Source: a virus
Length of the DNA: 64,000 nucleotides
Direction: 5' to 3' (one strand)
IMG/VR virus record: IMGVR_UViG_3300033143_006101
Span: 124,001 to 188,000 of that record
Shown here: positions 7,353 to 16,300 of the stretch, one piece after another
Layout of the letters: each line of letters begins with the position of its first letter
How positions within the stretch are numbered: the first letter of the stretch is position 1
The notes under the pieces: model-generated
What the model saw: the letters and a program-made list of their open reading frames with translations, nothing else
The model's database searches: none
What the model was told of the DNA's origin: nothing
Position numbers and translations under genes: made by a program

Positions 7353-7856
7353 ATGAGCAAATTACCTGAACCTACTATAGACACAGTTAAGTCTAGAGTA
7401 GAAACGAATCTGCTTAATGATGGGTTTTTGCATCCATATGCTATTCTATGCACATTTAAAGATAAAAATGTTGGAGTGGGAATAAGCACTCCTCATAATA
7501 CAGATACAAAAACAATTAATGTATCTAGATTATTGGTAGCTTTAGATCAAATTGAGACATATAAAGTATTATTGATACATGAAGCATGGAAATATATTAA
7601 ACCAGATAACATGGATGAAACAGAATTTGCAGAAACTATGAAAGACAAAGCGATGTGTGAATTCTTAGATAAGAGAGAAGGATATATGATAACTGAGGTA
7701 ACAAGAGACAGTGTTAAGACAGGCGTAAGAGAATATCATAAAACAGAATATGATACTATAGGTTTTGTGGGAGATTTACTAATCACTAATGATAATGAAA
7801 AAGCATCTCCTTATGGATATGAGCAGATCCAGGATAAATTAGTAACAAGAAATTAA
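7353..7856 (+). CDS. Hypothetical protein
   Basis: 167 aa, not recognised; mixed alpha/beta, acidic. TAGGAGGGTAATT precedes the ATG. It is the first gene after the 7242 promoter and sits upstream of the HerA-like ATPase. Confidence 0.65.
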   Translation: MSKLPEPTIDTVKSRVETNLLNDGFLHPYAILCTFKDKNVGVGISTPHNTDTKTINVSRLLVALDQIETYKVLLIHEAWKYIKPDNMDETEFAETMKDKAMCEFLDKREGYMITEVTRDSVKTGVREYHKTEYDTIGFVGDLLITNDNEKASPYGYEQIQDKLVTRN

Positions 7857-7868
7857 GTTACATGAACG

Positions 7869-7905
7869 GTTGGACGCAGGAGGGTTCGATTCCCTCCCGT
7901 TTGAA
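7869..7905 (+). repeat. tRNA/tmRNA T-arm-like remnant
   Basis: A GGAGGG/CCCTCC stem encloses the loop TTCGATT, which fits the TTCRANY T-loop consensus. It is preceded by GGTTGGACGC, as in a variable loop or tmRNA 3' part, and followed by CGTTTGA. No matching 5' half is found upstream, so this is not a complete tRNA. It could be a T-arm remnant, an attachment-site-like fragment, or a chance hairpin upstream of the RBS of the 7919 gene. Confidence 0.4.
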
Positions 7906-7918
7906 TGGAGGTAAATAT

Positions 7919-9319
7919 ATGATTATAGGAAAAGGTTCAAAAAACATAACATTATTTACCCAAATGGCTAATCGCCATGGGATTGTTTCAGGAGCAACAG
8001 GAACTGGGAAAACAGTCTCACTGCAAGTAATTACAGAACAATTTAGCAAAGCTGGAGTACCAGTCTTCTTAGTTGATGTAAAAGGAGACTTGGCCGGTAT
8101 AGCTAAAAGGGGGCAACTACAAGATAAAGTTAAAGAAAGAGTACAAGAACTCGAGATGACAACATTTAAAACTGAGGCGTGCCCGGTTATATTCTGGGAC
8201 ATGTTTGGAGATAATGGTCATCCAATCAGAGCATCTATTTCTGATATGGGATCATTATTGCTAGGCAGACTGTTAAGTTTGAGCCCAACCCAAGTAGGAA
8301 CACTTACACAAATATTTAAAATAGCAGAAGATTATGATTTGCCTTTGATAAAGTTGAGAGATCTTCAATCAGTAGCACAATACGTTGAACTCTTTGCAAA
8401 GGATTTTGCAGAAGAATATGGAAAAATATCAACAGCAAGTATTGGTGCAATCTTAAGAGGATTGCTAGTACTGGAAACTGAAGAGGTTAATAAACTCTTT
8501 GGAGAACCCAAACTTAGGATACTTGATCTGATGAGAATGAAAGATGGTAGAGGAATAGTAAATATCCTCTCAGCAGAAAAACTTATTACTAAACCAAAAG
8601 TATATACGACCTTCTTACTGTGGTTGTTATCAGAATTGTATACTAAATTACCTGAAGTGGGAGACAGAGAAAAACCTCAATTAGTGTTCTTCTTTGATGA
8701 AGCACACCTTCTCTTTGAGGACGCACCTAAAGTACTACTTGAAAAAGTAGAACAAGTTATTAGACTGATAAGGTCTAAAGGTGTTGGTATATTCTTTGTT
8801 ACCCAAAGTCCAGCAGATATTCCTACGAATGTCTTAGGACAACTTGGTAATAGAGTACAGCATGCTCTAAGAGCTTATACTCCTAAAGATTCTAAAGCAG
8901 TAAGAATAATGGCACAGACATTTAGAAGTAATCCTAAAATAAATGTCGAGCAAGCTATTACTCAACTGAAAGTAGGAGAAGCTCTAGTATCATTATTAGA
9001 TGAAAATGGTACACCTGAAATTGTTGAACGAGTTTTGATGCATCCACCATCAAGTCAAATAGGTCCAATTAGTAATGAAGAAAGAGCACAACTAATGAAG
9101 TGCTCCCCTTTGCATGAAGTATATGAAAGAGAGATCAATGCTAAAGCAGCATATCACATTATTAAAAACATACGCGAAGAGCAAAAGAGAGAAACACAAT
9201 TAAAACCGAAAACCAGAAAAGGGAAGCAACCAGAAAATCTAATGGAAACAGTAATGAATACCTTTGCAAAATCAAACAGTTCATCACTAGGAAGTAAGAT
9301 CTTTAAGTTGTTAAAATGA
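7919..9319 (+). CDS. HerA-like ATPase (DUF853 family)
   Basis: 466 aa. The Walker A is SGATGTGKTVSLQ (near residue 25) and the Walker B FFFDEAHLLF. The arginine-finger region lies around IRLIRSKGVGIFFVTQSP, and there is an RVQHALRAYTPKD motif. This architecture matches the HerA/FtsK-clade DUF853 family (E. coli YjgR type), hexameric DNA-translocase-like ATPases of poorly known role. ATG 7919 follows GGAGGTAAATAT. The longer frame from 7862 has no RBS and runs through the T-arm-like hairpin, so I reject that start. Confidence 0.85.
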   Translation: MIIGKGSKNITLFTQMANRHGIVSGATGTGKTVSLQVITEQFSKAGVPVFLVDVKGDLAGIAKRGQLQDKVKERVQELEMTTFKTEACPVIFWDMFGDNGHPIRASISDMGSLLLGRLLSLSPTQVGTLTQIFKIAEDYDLPLIKLRDLQSVAQYVELFAKDFAEEYGKISTASIGAILRGLLVLETEEVNKLFGEPKLRILDLMRMKDGRGIVNILSAEKLITKPKVYTTFLLWLLSELYTKLPEVGDREKPQLVFFFDEAHLLFEDAPKVLLEKVEQVIRLIRSKGVGIFFVTQSPADIPTNVLGQLGNRVQHALRAYTPKDSKAVRIMAQTFRSNPKINVEQAITQLKVGEALVSLLDENGTPEIVERVLMHPPSSQIGPISNEERAQLMKCSPLHEVYEREINAKAAYHIIKNIREEQKRETQLKPKTRKGKQPENLMETVMNTFAKSNSSSLGSKIFKLLK

Positions 9320-9320
9320 A

Positions 9321-9512
9321 ATGTCAAAGACAAAAAATAAGTTAAACAAATTTACATTTATATGCAAGAAATGTAATCTTAAAGTTTACATTCACACTGA
9401 TTATAAGAAAGAAGAAGTAAAACCTAAAGAGTGTTCCGCTTGTGGAGGGAAACGGTTTAAAGAGCCTAGAAAAAAACAAGCTGATGCCAGCCCCGAAGAG
9501 GGGCAGGCATGA
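9321..9512 (+). CDS. Small zinc-ribbon protein
   Basis: 63 aa, highly basic. CKKC (residues 15-18) and CSAC (about 38-41) make a zinc ribbon. It starts 1 nt after the HerA-like gene, so it is probably co-translated with it. The function is unknown. Confidence 0.6.
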   Translation: MSKTKNKLNKFTFICKKCNLKVYIHTDYKKEEVKPKECSACGGKRFKEPRKKQADASPEEGQA

Positions 9513-9533
9513 GTTTATTTTAAAGGAGGCAAA

Positions 9534-9653
9534 ATGAAAAAATGGATTAAAAAAGAAAACATCAACAAATTAGTTCAAAAATACAATGTTAGCTATAATT
9601 GTATTTATAGAATAAAAAAGGGGGAAAGATGGAAACACCTATTAAACCAATAA
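9534..9653 (+). CDS. 39-aa helix-turn-helix protein
   Basis: Short ORF with its own AAAGGAGGCAAA RBS. The segment NKLVQKYNVSYNCIYRIKKGERWKHL is the helix-turn-helix found at the C-terminus of HNH homing endonucleases. Here it stands alone. It may be a remnant of a homing endonuclease or a mini DNA-binding protein. It overlaps the next gene by 25 nt in another frame. Confidence 0.5.
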   Translation: MKKWIKKENINKLVQKYNVSYNCIYRIKKGERWKHLLNQ

Positions 9654-10234
9654 AAAAATATAATATTATTTACGCTGACTGTCCATGGAAATTTAATAAT
9701 AAGAATACTGGAGGTAGCATGACATCAGGTTCTGCTAATCAATACAATGTATTATCTGTAGAAGAATTATGTAAATTACCTATAGAAAAAATAATAGCTG
9801 ACGACTCTATCTTATTTTCTTGGTGGGTAGGAAGTATGGTAGAGGAAGCCATCACAGTAGCCAGAGCTTGGGGATTTAAACTTAAAACTATGTCTGGATT
9901 TACTTGGGTCAAGAAAACAAAGAACTGGAAAGACTGGTTCGGTATGGGATTCTGGACACGACAGGGAACAGAAAATATATTGATAGCTACCAGAGGACAG
10001 CCAGTACGACGAGCCGCTAATGTTCGACAAGTACAACCACTGGAATCATTTAATGAATCTGTTGAGGCTCGTAACAAAGGGCATTCAATCAAACCAGATT
10101 TATTTAGAGATAAAATTGTAGAACTATGCGGTGATTTACCCCGCATTGAATTATTTGCGAGGGAATCGAACCCTGGATGGGATGTCTGGGGTAAAGAAGT
10201 GCAATCTTCTATTGATTTTTCTAAGTTAATGTAG
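9629..10234 (+). CDS. MT-A70-type adenine-N6 methyltransferase
   Basis: 201 aa. It matches MT-A70: IIYADCPWKF (the DPPW catalytic motif with Cys in place of the first Pro), SILFSWWVG, the GFTWVKK strand, NILIATRG and KPDLFRDKIVELCG. It likely methylates adenine in phage DNA. The RBS is GGGGGAAAG. It is followed by a strong intrinsic terminator at 10286. Confidence 0.85.
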   Translation: METPIKPIKKYNIIYADCPWKFNNKNTGGSMTSGSANQYNVLSVEELCKLPIEKIIADDSILFSWWVGSMVEEAITVARAWGFKLKTMSGFTWVKKTKNWKDWFGMGFWTRQGTENILIATRGQPVRRAANVRQVQPLESFNESVEARNKGHSIKPDLFRDKIVELCGDLPRIELFARESNPGWDVWGKEVQSSIDFSKLM

Positions 10235-10285
10235 TATCCGTATGTTATTTTAGCTAAACCCCAAAATCATAGCTAAAAGCTGGAT

Positions 10286-10324
10286 CAGTCGGGTCCCGCA
10301 CACCGGACCCGGCTGTATTTTTAA
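10286..10324 (+). terminator. Intrinsic terminator
   Basis: CAGTCGGGTCC / GGACCCGGCTG, an 11-bp GC-rich stem with an 8-nt loop, followed by TATTTTTAATTT. It ends the methyltransferase transcript. Confidence 0.8.
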
Positions 10325-10342
10325 TTTACTATGGAGGTTAGA

Positions 10343-10522
10343 ATGGAAACCACAAAAATTCGAGTAGCAGTAAACAAAGACAAATATAATAGGTATAAAC
10401 AACTTGTTAAGGTGAAAAAAAATGAAGATATAACATTTTATAACATAGATCTTTTTGAAAAAGCTATGTCTGAAGAAATTGAACAGCTAAAACAACTTCC
10501 GGATAAAAGGAGGACAGTATGA
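10343..10522 (+). CDS. Hypothetical small protein
   Basis: 59 aa, lysine-rich, not recognised. ATG 10343 follows TGGAGGTTAGA; the longer frame from 10331 contains that RBS. It overlaps the next start by 4 nt (ATGA). Confidence 0.55.
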   Translation: METTKIRVAVNKDKYNRYKQLVKVKKNEDITFYNIDLFEKAMSEEIEQLKQLPDKRRTV

Positions 10523-11064
10523 GTGAAGTACACATTGATCATACTAAACAAAGCTTGATAGAATCAATGCATCTTAAAGAAGAGGATTACAAGACAGTAA
10601 TGGACTGTATTGGTACATTACATGAAAGTAAACCTCTACCTGATATGATTACAGATTTAGAAAGTAAGAAAATAGAAAAAGTGAATTATTATGTGTCTAT
10701 TTATACATTTACTATGATGCAAACAGCAGCACAAAAATCATTCGCTAAATTCGCCACAAATGCAATCGATACGGAAAAGACAACTGACGAACAGGATATC
10801 AGGGATGCATTGTCAATATTATTAGGATTCGTACAGAATAACGATGTAACCTCAGACGTTACAAAGATTTCAATGTTATTGATTCCAATAATAGTAATGG
10901 CAGCAACAAAGATTATACCACTATCACTTTGTATAGAAACATTAGTACAAGCCCTTGAATTTAATAATATATCTTTAACAGATATATTCAAAGGCACTGC
11001 TGCATTAGGAGAGTTTATCGATCCAATCCTATTTAAAGGAGTAATGGAGCAGGGAGAACATTAA
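10519..11064 (+). CDS. Hypothetical protein
   Basis: 181 aa, largely helical. The central hydrophobic stretch (MLLIPIIVMAATKIIPLSL, about 115-135) could be a membrane segment or a buried helix. AAAGGAGGACAGT precedes the ATG. It is first in a run of small membrane-protein genes. Confidence 0.6.
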   Translation: MSEVHIDHTKQSLIESMHLKEEDYKTVMDCIGTLHESKPLPDMITDLESKKIEKVNYYVSIYTFTMMQTAAQKSFAKFATNAIDTEKTTDEQDIRDALSILLGFVQNNDVTSDVTKISMLLIPIIVMAATKIIPLSLCIETLVQALEFNNISLTDIFKGTAALGEFIDPILFKGVMEQGEH

Positions 11065-11075
11065 CAGGAGGTTTT

Positions 11076-11243
11076 ATGAGAATAGAATATCATAAACCAA
11101 ACACATATGAAAGGAGGAGGAGAGCGAACTTCTGGTTAAGTACAGGAAGTTTTCTTGCTTCAACCGCAGTTTCATATTTAGTATTATTAGTTGGTCTTGC
11201 TATTGCAACTATAACATTAGTTATAATTCTAGCTAACAAATAG
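11076..11243 (+). CDS. Small single-TM protein
   Basis: 55 aa. A basic N-terminal half with an RRRR cluster (residues 13-16) is followed by one hydrophobic helix (about 30-53). ACAGGAGGTTTT precedes the ATG. Positive-inside topology suggests N-in. The role is unknown; holin-like or membrane-anchor are both possible. Confidence 0.6.
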   Translation: MRIEYHKPNTYERRRRANFWLSTGSFLASTAVSYLVLLVGLAIATITLVIILANK

Positions 11244-11252
11244 GAGGTAAGC

Positions 11253-11486
11253 ATGAACAAAGAAAGAGACGAGTACATTAAAAATATTGGTTCATCTTAT
11301 AGACAAGACACAATTAACATGGCACAACAAGATAGTCAAAACGATTACTGGTATGAAGTTGGTACAACTGTACCTCATGTAACAGTTGGTGCTATCATAG
11401 GTAGCATCATTGGATTCTCATTAGTTATGTATTTTTTGGCATGGCCATTGTTTAAAGCATTCTTTGGCCCAGCTTTTGGATTCTAA
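11253..11486 (+). CDS. Small membrane protein
   Basis: 77 aa. It has a hydrophilic N-terminus and a C-terminal Gly-rich hydrophobic segment (VGAIIGSIIGFSLVMYFLAW). TAGGAGGTAAGC precedes the ATG. It lies in a cluster of small membrane proteins upstream of the transglycosylase. Confidence 0.6.
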   Translation: MNKERDEYIKNIGSSYRQDTINMAQQDSQNDYWYEVGTTVPHVTVGAIIGSIIGFSLVMYFLAWPLFKAFFGPAFGF

Positions 11487-11496
11487 GGAGGATAAC

Positions 11497-11805
11497 ATGA
11501 GCATAAAGAAACTTACTACCAACTTTGCTAGTTTTGCAACCAGAATTCTTGGTTTCAGTATGATATGGGTATTCTTCGCCAGGTTATTTAGAAGAACACC
11601 TAAACCAGTTAGTCAAGTAAATACAGAAGAAGAAAAGGATACATTATTTATAGAAATGAATAATTATTATAAGGTGCATGGTATGTATTGTCCCAATTGC
11701 GGGGCAAACGTACCAATAGCATCAATTTGTGGTAATTGTGGTAAACCAATACAACAAACTAAGCCCAAGAAACTTTTACCGGGCACAACAGTGAGAAGGT
11801 ATTGA
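11497..11805 (+). CDS. Membrane-anchored zinc-ribbon protein
   Basis: 102 aa. One N-terminal TM segment (about 12-28) is followed by CPNC (about 67-70) and CGNC (about 82-85) knuckles of a double-CxxC ribbon. ATG 11497 follows AAGGAGGATAAC. The stop codon falls inside the terminator stem. Confidence 0.65.
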   Translation: MSIKKLTTNFASFATRILGFSMIWVFFARLFRRTPKPVSQVNTEEEKDTLFIEMNNYYKVHGMYCPNCGANVPIASICGNCGKPIQQTKPKKLLPGTTVRRY

Positions 11806-11831
11806 AAAAATACCTTCTCACTCAATTTTTT
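11790..11831 (+). terminator. Intrinsic terminator
   Basis: AGTGAGAAGGTATT / AATACCTTCTCACT, a 14-bp perfect stem with a short A-rich loop, followed by CAATTTTTTTG. It ends the 10343-11805 run. Confidence 0.85.
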
Positions 11832-11849
11832 TGTTAAAGAATGCATGTT

Positions 11850-11923
11850 TTCTCCTATATATTATATATAGACTTAATTATATAATATAATATATAGACT
11901 TAATTATATAATATATAGGAGAA
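11850..11923 (+). promoter_or_regulatory. RBS-sequestering hairpin with direct repeat
   Basis: The arms 11850-11868 and 11905-11923 are complementary over 19 bp. The 3' arm contains the AGGAG Shine-Dalgarno (11917-11921) of the gene at 11926. The interior holds two exact copies of a 25-nt AT-rich unit (11865-11889 and 11891-11915), so alternative pairings are possible. A mostly AU stem over an RBS suggests temperature- or translation-dependent control. Confidence 0.65.
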
Positions 11924-11925
11924 GT

Positions 11926-12309
11926 ATGATGAAAAAATGGATTTATTTAACTATTGGAATCTTATTTTTGATATCAGTAGGAGGCAACATAGTTTTTATT
12001 ATGGGCAAAGGGATACATGTACATAATAATTACCATCAAGAACAATATCAGAATCAAAGTCAAACACAACTTGTTATTTCTCTATTTGCTGAACGAGGTT
12101 ATATGAAACAAATAACTAAGCGAATAGAAAGAACTAAAGTAACTTCATTCTGTAAAACATTAACTGCTTTTGAATATATGTTTAAAGATTTCTTAGAAGA
12201 TACTGAAGACGATGATTTTGTATATATTTTGTATCCTAAAATAGTTACTAATCCTGATGTCATGGATCCAAAAAGTGATTATAAACCAATAAAAAGAATA
12301 CGAAGATAA
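11926..12309 (+). CDS. Single-pass membrane protein
   Basis: 127 aa. An N-terminal hydrophobic helix (residues about 5-28) is followed by a Gln/Tyr-rich stretch and a charged soluble part. Its RBS lies in the hairpin 11850-11923. An alternative start is the next ATG (11929). The function is unknown. Confidence 0.6.
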   Translation: MMKKWIYLTIGILFLISVGGNIVFIMGKGIHVHNNYHQEQYQNQSQTQLVISLFAERGYMKQITKRIERTKVTSFCKTLTAFEYMFKDFLEDTEDDDFVYILYPKIVTNPDVMDPKSDYKPIKRIRR

Positions 12310-12324
12310 TAGGAGGTGCTAGTT

Positions 12325-12459
12325 ATGCCAACATGTTTGCCAATATTTTTCATAGGAATGCTTGTAGGATTGATTATAGGCTATGTGTTAAAGCACATAG
12401 AAGTAAGCAGAAAAAAGGCAAAGTTTTATGATGGCACTGGAAAGTCCATGCCTATGTAA
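12325..12459 (+). CDS. 44-aa membrane protein
   Basis: A small ORF with a TAGGAGGTGCTAGTT RBS. One TM helix (about 6-22) is followed by a basic tail. The layout (short, single TM, basic C-terminus) is like a spanin, a holin accessory or a peptide regulator. It lies before the transglycosylase gene. Confidence 0.55.
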   Translation: MPTCLPIFFIGMLVGLIIGYVLKHIEVSRKKAKFYDGTGKSMPM

Positions 12460-12516
12460 TTTACCTTAAAGTTCTTCCAGTAACAACTATCATTTAAGAA
12501 ATAGTGGGGTGTTGAT

Positions 12517-13119
12517 ATGATATTTACTATCGTTCTTAGATACGTTAGACTAAGTATGTTTTGGTTAACATTATTATACATACCCATGTTTAGTATTGCC
12601 GCAAACTATCCTGAGTATGAGTATGAACAATCTTATAAAATACTCAAAACACAATACCCATGGTTGACTTTACCTTTCTATTATAAGATATGTCTTATGG
12701 CACCATACTATAAATTAGACCCCGCACTCTGCTGCTCTTTAATTCATTCCGAATCTTACCACAGGATATATAGACCTATACTTAAACAAATGAAATGGGC
12801 TGTTTCTAAGTCAGGAGCTATGAGTTATTGGCAAGTGATGCCTGTTCATTACCCAAAAGATCCTAAAGCATTACTTCGTGATACCACTCTAAATTTTCAT
12901 AAAGGGATGGGCTATCTCAGAAAATGTATTTCCTTTTCAAAAGGAGATTTACGAGAATCTTTACGAAGATATAACCAAGGGATCCATGGTAGAAGAAATA
13001 AATATCTTGGATGGAATACTTATGTAAAACCAATTTTAAGGAGATACACATACTCATTATCGATGATAAATAAACCAAAACCAGAGTCAGGACCAGTAGT
13101 ATTTGCAGCAGTAAATTAA
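12517..13119 (+). CDS. Lytic transglycosylase (SLT fold)
   Basis: 200 aa. The N-terminal hydrophobic signal (about 5-28, ending FSIAA) implies export. The SLT-like domain has the catalytic Glu in LIHSESYHR, SKSGAMSYWQVMP, and SLRRYNQG near the C-terminus. It cleaves peptidoglycan glycan strands during entry or lysis. It lies downstream of small membrane proteins, consistent with a lysis or envelope module. An AGTGGGGTGTTGAT RBS precedes the ATG. Confidence 0.8.
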   Translation: MIFTIVLRYVRLSMFWLTLLYIPMFSIAANYPEYEYEQSYKILKTQYPWLTLPFYYKICLMAPYYKLDPALCCSLIHSESYHRIYRPILKQMKWAVSKSGAMSYWQVMPVHYPKDPKALLRDTTLNFHKGMGYLRKCISFSKGDLRESLRRYNQGIHGRRNKYLGWNTYVKPILRRYTYSLSMINKPKPESGPVVFAAVN

Positions 13120-13173
13120 ATTTATGAGATGACCTATAAAAATTTTTAAAAATCTATTTATAGGTGATGCGTA

Positions 13174-13365
13174 ATGAAATGTTCTCGTTGTTTTGAGTTA
13201 AAAAGAAAAGTAAAAAGGTTAGAGGAAGACTTGGAAGAAACCATAAAAAAGTTAAATGGTTATATCCATATCAATAATTATAAAATATTAGAATTACGGG
13301 GAGCTAACTCCGAAATCAAATATTTACAAGATGTAATTAAAAGATTGGAAAAGAAGAAGAAATAA
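13174..13365 (+). CDS. Short coiled-coil protein
   Basis: 63 aa. CSRC sits at the N-terminus, followed by heptad-like KRLEEDLEETIKKL and C-terminal IKRLEKKKK. An inverted repeat (ACCTATAAA/TTTATAGGT, 13132-13164) overlaps its weak RBS (AGGTG). Its stop abuts the convergent terminase stop with no gap. Confidence 0.5.
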   Translation: MKCSRCFELKRKVKRLEEDLEETIKKLNGYIHINNYKILELRGANSEIKYLQDVIKRLEKKKK

Positions 13366-16300
13366 TTACATCTTTCTTTTATTTAGATTAGGTAACACAT
13401 TCTTTCTAACAACTATCGTTTCTCCAAAGACACCTTCTCCACTTATAGACATACCACCGAGAGGAGCCTGCCCCCATATTGCACCATGAGGATTATGCTC
13501 TGCTTGTTGCATTACTTCATACGCAGAAGCAATAGATTTTATTGTAGGTAATGAAATTTTGTGCGGTAGAATATGCTGCCCATGTACAGTCTGTCGTATA
13601 TAATCTTCATAACAAAACCAACACACACGACATACAGCATCAGCATAGTCTTTAGAACCTTGTGGTGGGTGATCCAATCTCTTTCCTTTTATTAACGTCA
13701 ATTGTTTTAACTCATGTATCAATGTTTCATAATCAGGGCATTGCTTGGGCAATTCTATTTGCCCTTGATATATAAGTTGTTTTAAAACCTCATACATTTC
13801 TAAATTAGCCCCAACTTGTTCTACATAAATACCCTCAGAAAAAAGTCTTTGTATAGACTCTACACTACTCCATCTATCATATCCAACTTTCCCTACATTA
13901 AAATTATCACATATTAATTTAATAACTTCTTCTACATTACTAAAAGATACCGTTATTCTATTCTCTGGATCCGGAGCCCATCCAGTTATAAGATCTATTA
14001 CAACTTTTAATCTTACAGATTCTTTATCTACCCCATCCTTTTCTCCTACTTTAACAGGAGATTCTTCTATATGTCCCATAGCTAACGTAAAATGGTCACG
14101 TTTCTCGCCCTGGTCCACACAAACATAATATTTATTTATCTGATCCTGTGCTAAAGGCAGTGCTTTCTTACCTATATAAATCCTAAATACTATACCTTCA
14201 TCAGTCTGCAGTTGTTCTTCGATCATTTTCTCTGAGAAAAGAACTAATGCATCTCCTTCTGTTAGTACCTTATCTATTCTTTCAGGAAATTCAAAGAAAG
14301 GATTGATTGTTGCCGGAGGTATAGCTAAATAGTCACGTCGATATGTCTCGGGATTTTGTATTCTTTCACTTTCAAAGTCTTCTCCCTCAATAAAACCACT
14401 AGGATTAGCTTCTGTTTTAGGACTCAACTCAAAAGTAGTTGCATGCATACCATATAAATTAGGTACCTTTCTATCCATCTTTTCACGCATAGCACCTACT
14501 ACTACAGACTGTGCTCCTACGTAACAGGTACCAGACATGGCTAATAGTTGCATAGTATAATCGTCTTCAAACATGGGAGAGGAAATAACTACTATCTTAC
14601 TTACTTTCTTAAGGTTAGATACTGATCTAGATACAGTGGAATAAACCGCATTAGCAGAACGAGTCTGAGACTTGGCAGCAACAGCTCCTTCTACTACATC
14701 AAAACGACTAAGCTCATCCAATACTACACAATAACTTGTCTTACCAGCCAACGCAGAAGAGTTAGAGTGCAGGGATAACATAGCCAATCGTCTTTCCGGA
14801 AATTCCACAGCTTGTTTAAGCCTTTGGAATAGTGTATGCTTTCCCTCATTGGCTTCTCTCTCTTTTAAGTACGCGAAATACTTTACCCACCAATTCTTCT
14901 TATCAATAATACTTTCTATATGAGCAAATACAGTTTCTTTAGCCTGGATTTCAGAAGAGGCTATACATTGTCCAGTTAATCTTGATGGCTCTAAACCAAA
15001 TTCTACTGCCGGATCCGGGAACTGTAACATATACTGTGTCATATATGTCATAATTACAGCTGCAATATAAGAATTGTGTGTTACTGTACCATCAGCTAAA
15101 CAAAATAAATTATCTTTATCTACTCCAATCCCCGCATATTCTCCCTCACCAATCGATTCTACTTTAATAGAAGATAAATAATTTTCCCTATTGGACTGTT
15201 TCCCATTGTGTATATACTGTTTATATTTAATCTTGCAAGGTATCTCCCATACATCTCCATATATTGAGATTCTCCATGTAGTTCCCTCATAACCTTCAAC
15301 TTGACATGTTGTTTTCTTTTTCTGTATATGAGTTCTATATCCAAGTGTATCAGCTAATCTTTTCACATCATTAGCTAATTGTTCATTAGATAATGCTATA
15401 TCATAACCATGCCTATCAGCTCGATGATGCCCATCAGTATCTATAATTCCTGCCAATACCTCCAATCTAATTTCCTTACTATTTGAAATATAACATTGGG
15501 GAATATGTTTATTACTAACAAGACTTAATTTTTTAAACTCTTCCCACAAGGGGTTTAATAACCCAGAAGTTTTACATAAACGATAATTAGCAGATTTATT
15601 ATTTCTTTTATCTGATATGGAAAGCTTTAAGTTATTCTTAGCACAATAATCTTCTAACCACTGCACTATTTCAATATCCGCTGATGTAATAATGGGTTGT
15701 TTAGAAAAACCATCTCCAAGCCAAACTCCTATCAAATAAGGATCAATAGGAACAGGTTGTTCTGAAAAAGTAATTAATCCAGCTTTATATCCTCTAAAAA
15801 AATATTTCCACTTATCCGATTTCTTTAAATAATCTTTTATAGAAATATTAACAACATCAGGCTCATTCGGATATCTTCCATTTGGTTGTCGATTAGACCT
15901 ATCATCTCTAGCAGACTGAGTTTTTTTTAGTGAAAGAATATGATATTCGTTTACTGTATAATTATCTGCTTGAGATTGATGTATCTCAAACAATTCAGAT
16001 GCCCCCCGCGAAGTTTCTAACACAGTCCGTGAAATAGAATCTGGACCCATAACCAAATCACCTACTTTAATATCTTTAGCCTTTTTTAATGTCCCATCAA
16101 ACATTAAAATATTCTGGTCAATTTGGACACATTTACCTCCACGCATACCGGCACACAGAACACCCTGATCAAACTTATTCTTATCTCCTACTTTAGAAAA
16201 TAACTCCTCTAAAAACTTTCTTTGCAGAGCTCGTAGTTTAATCCCTAAATATTCTTTGGATTCAGCATACTCAATGATGTCAGCTGTATGCTTTACTGGG

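Noticed and set aside
7862-7918. N-terminal extension of the HerA-like protein
   Set aside because: There is no RBS at 7862 and the extension encodes the T-arm-like hairpin. ATG 7919 has an ideal RBS.
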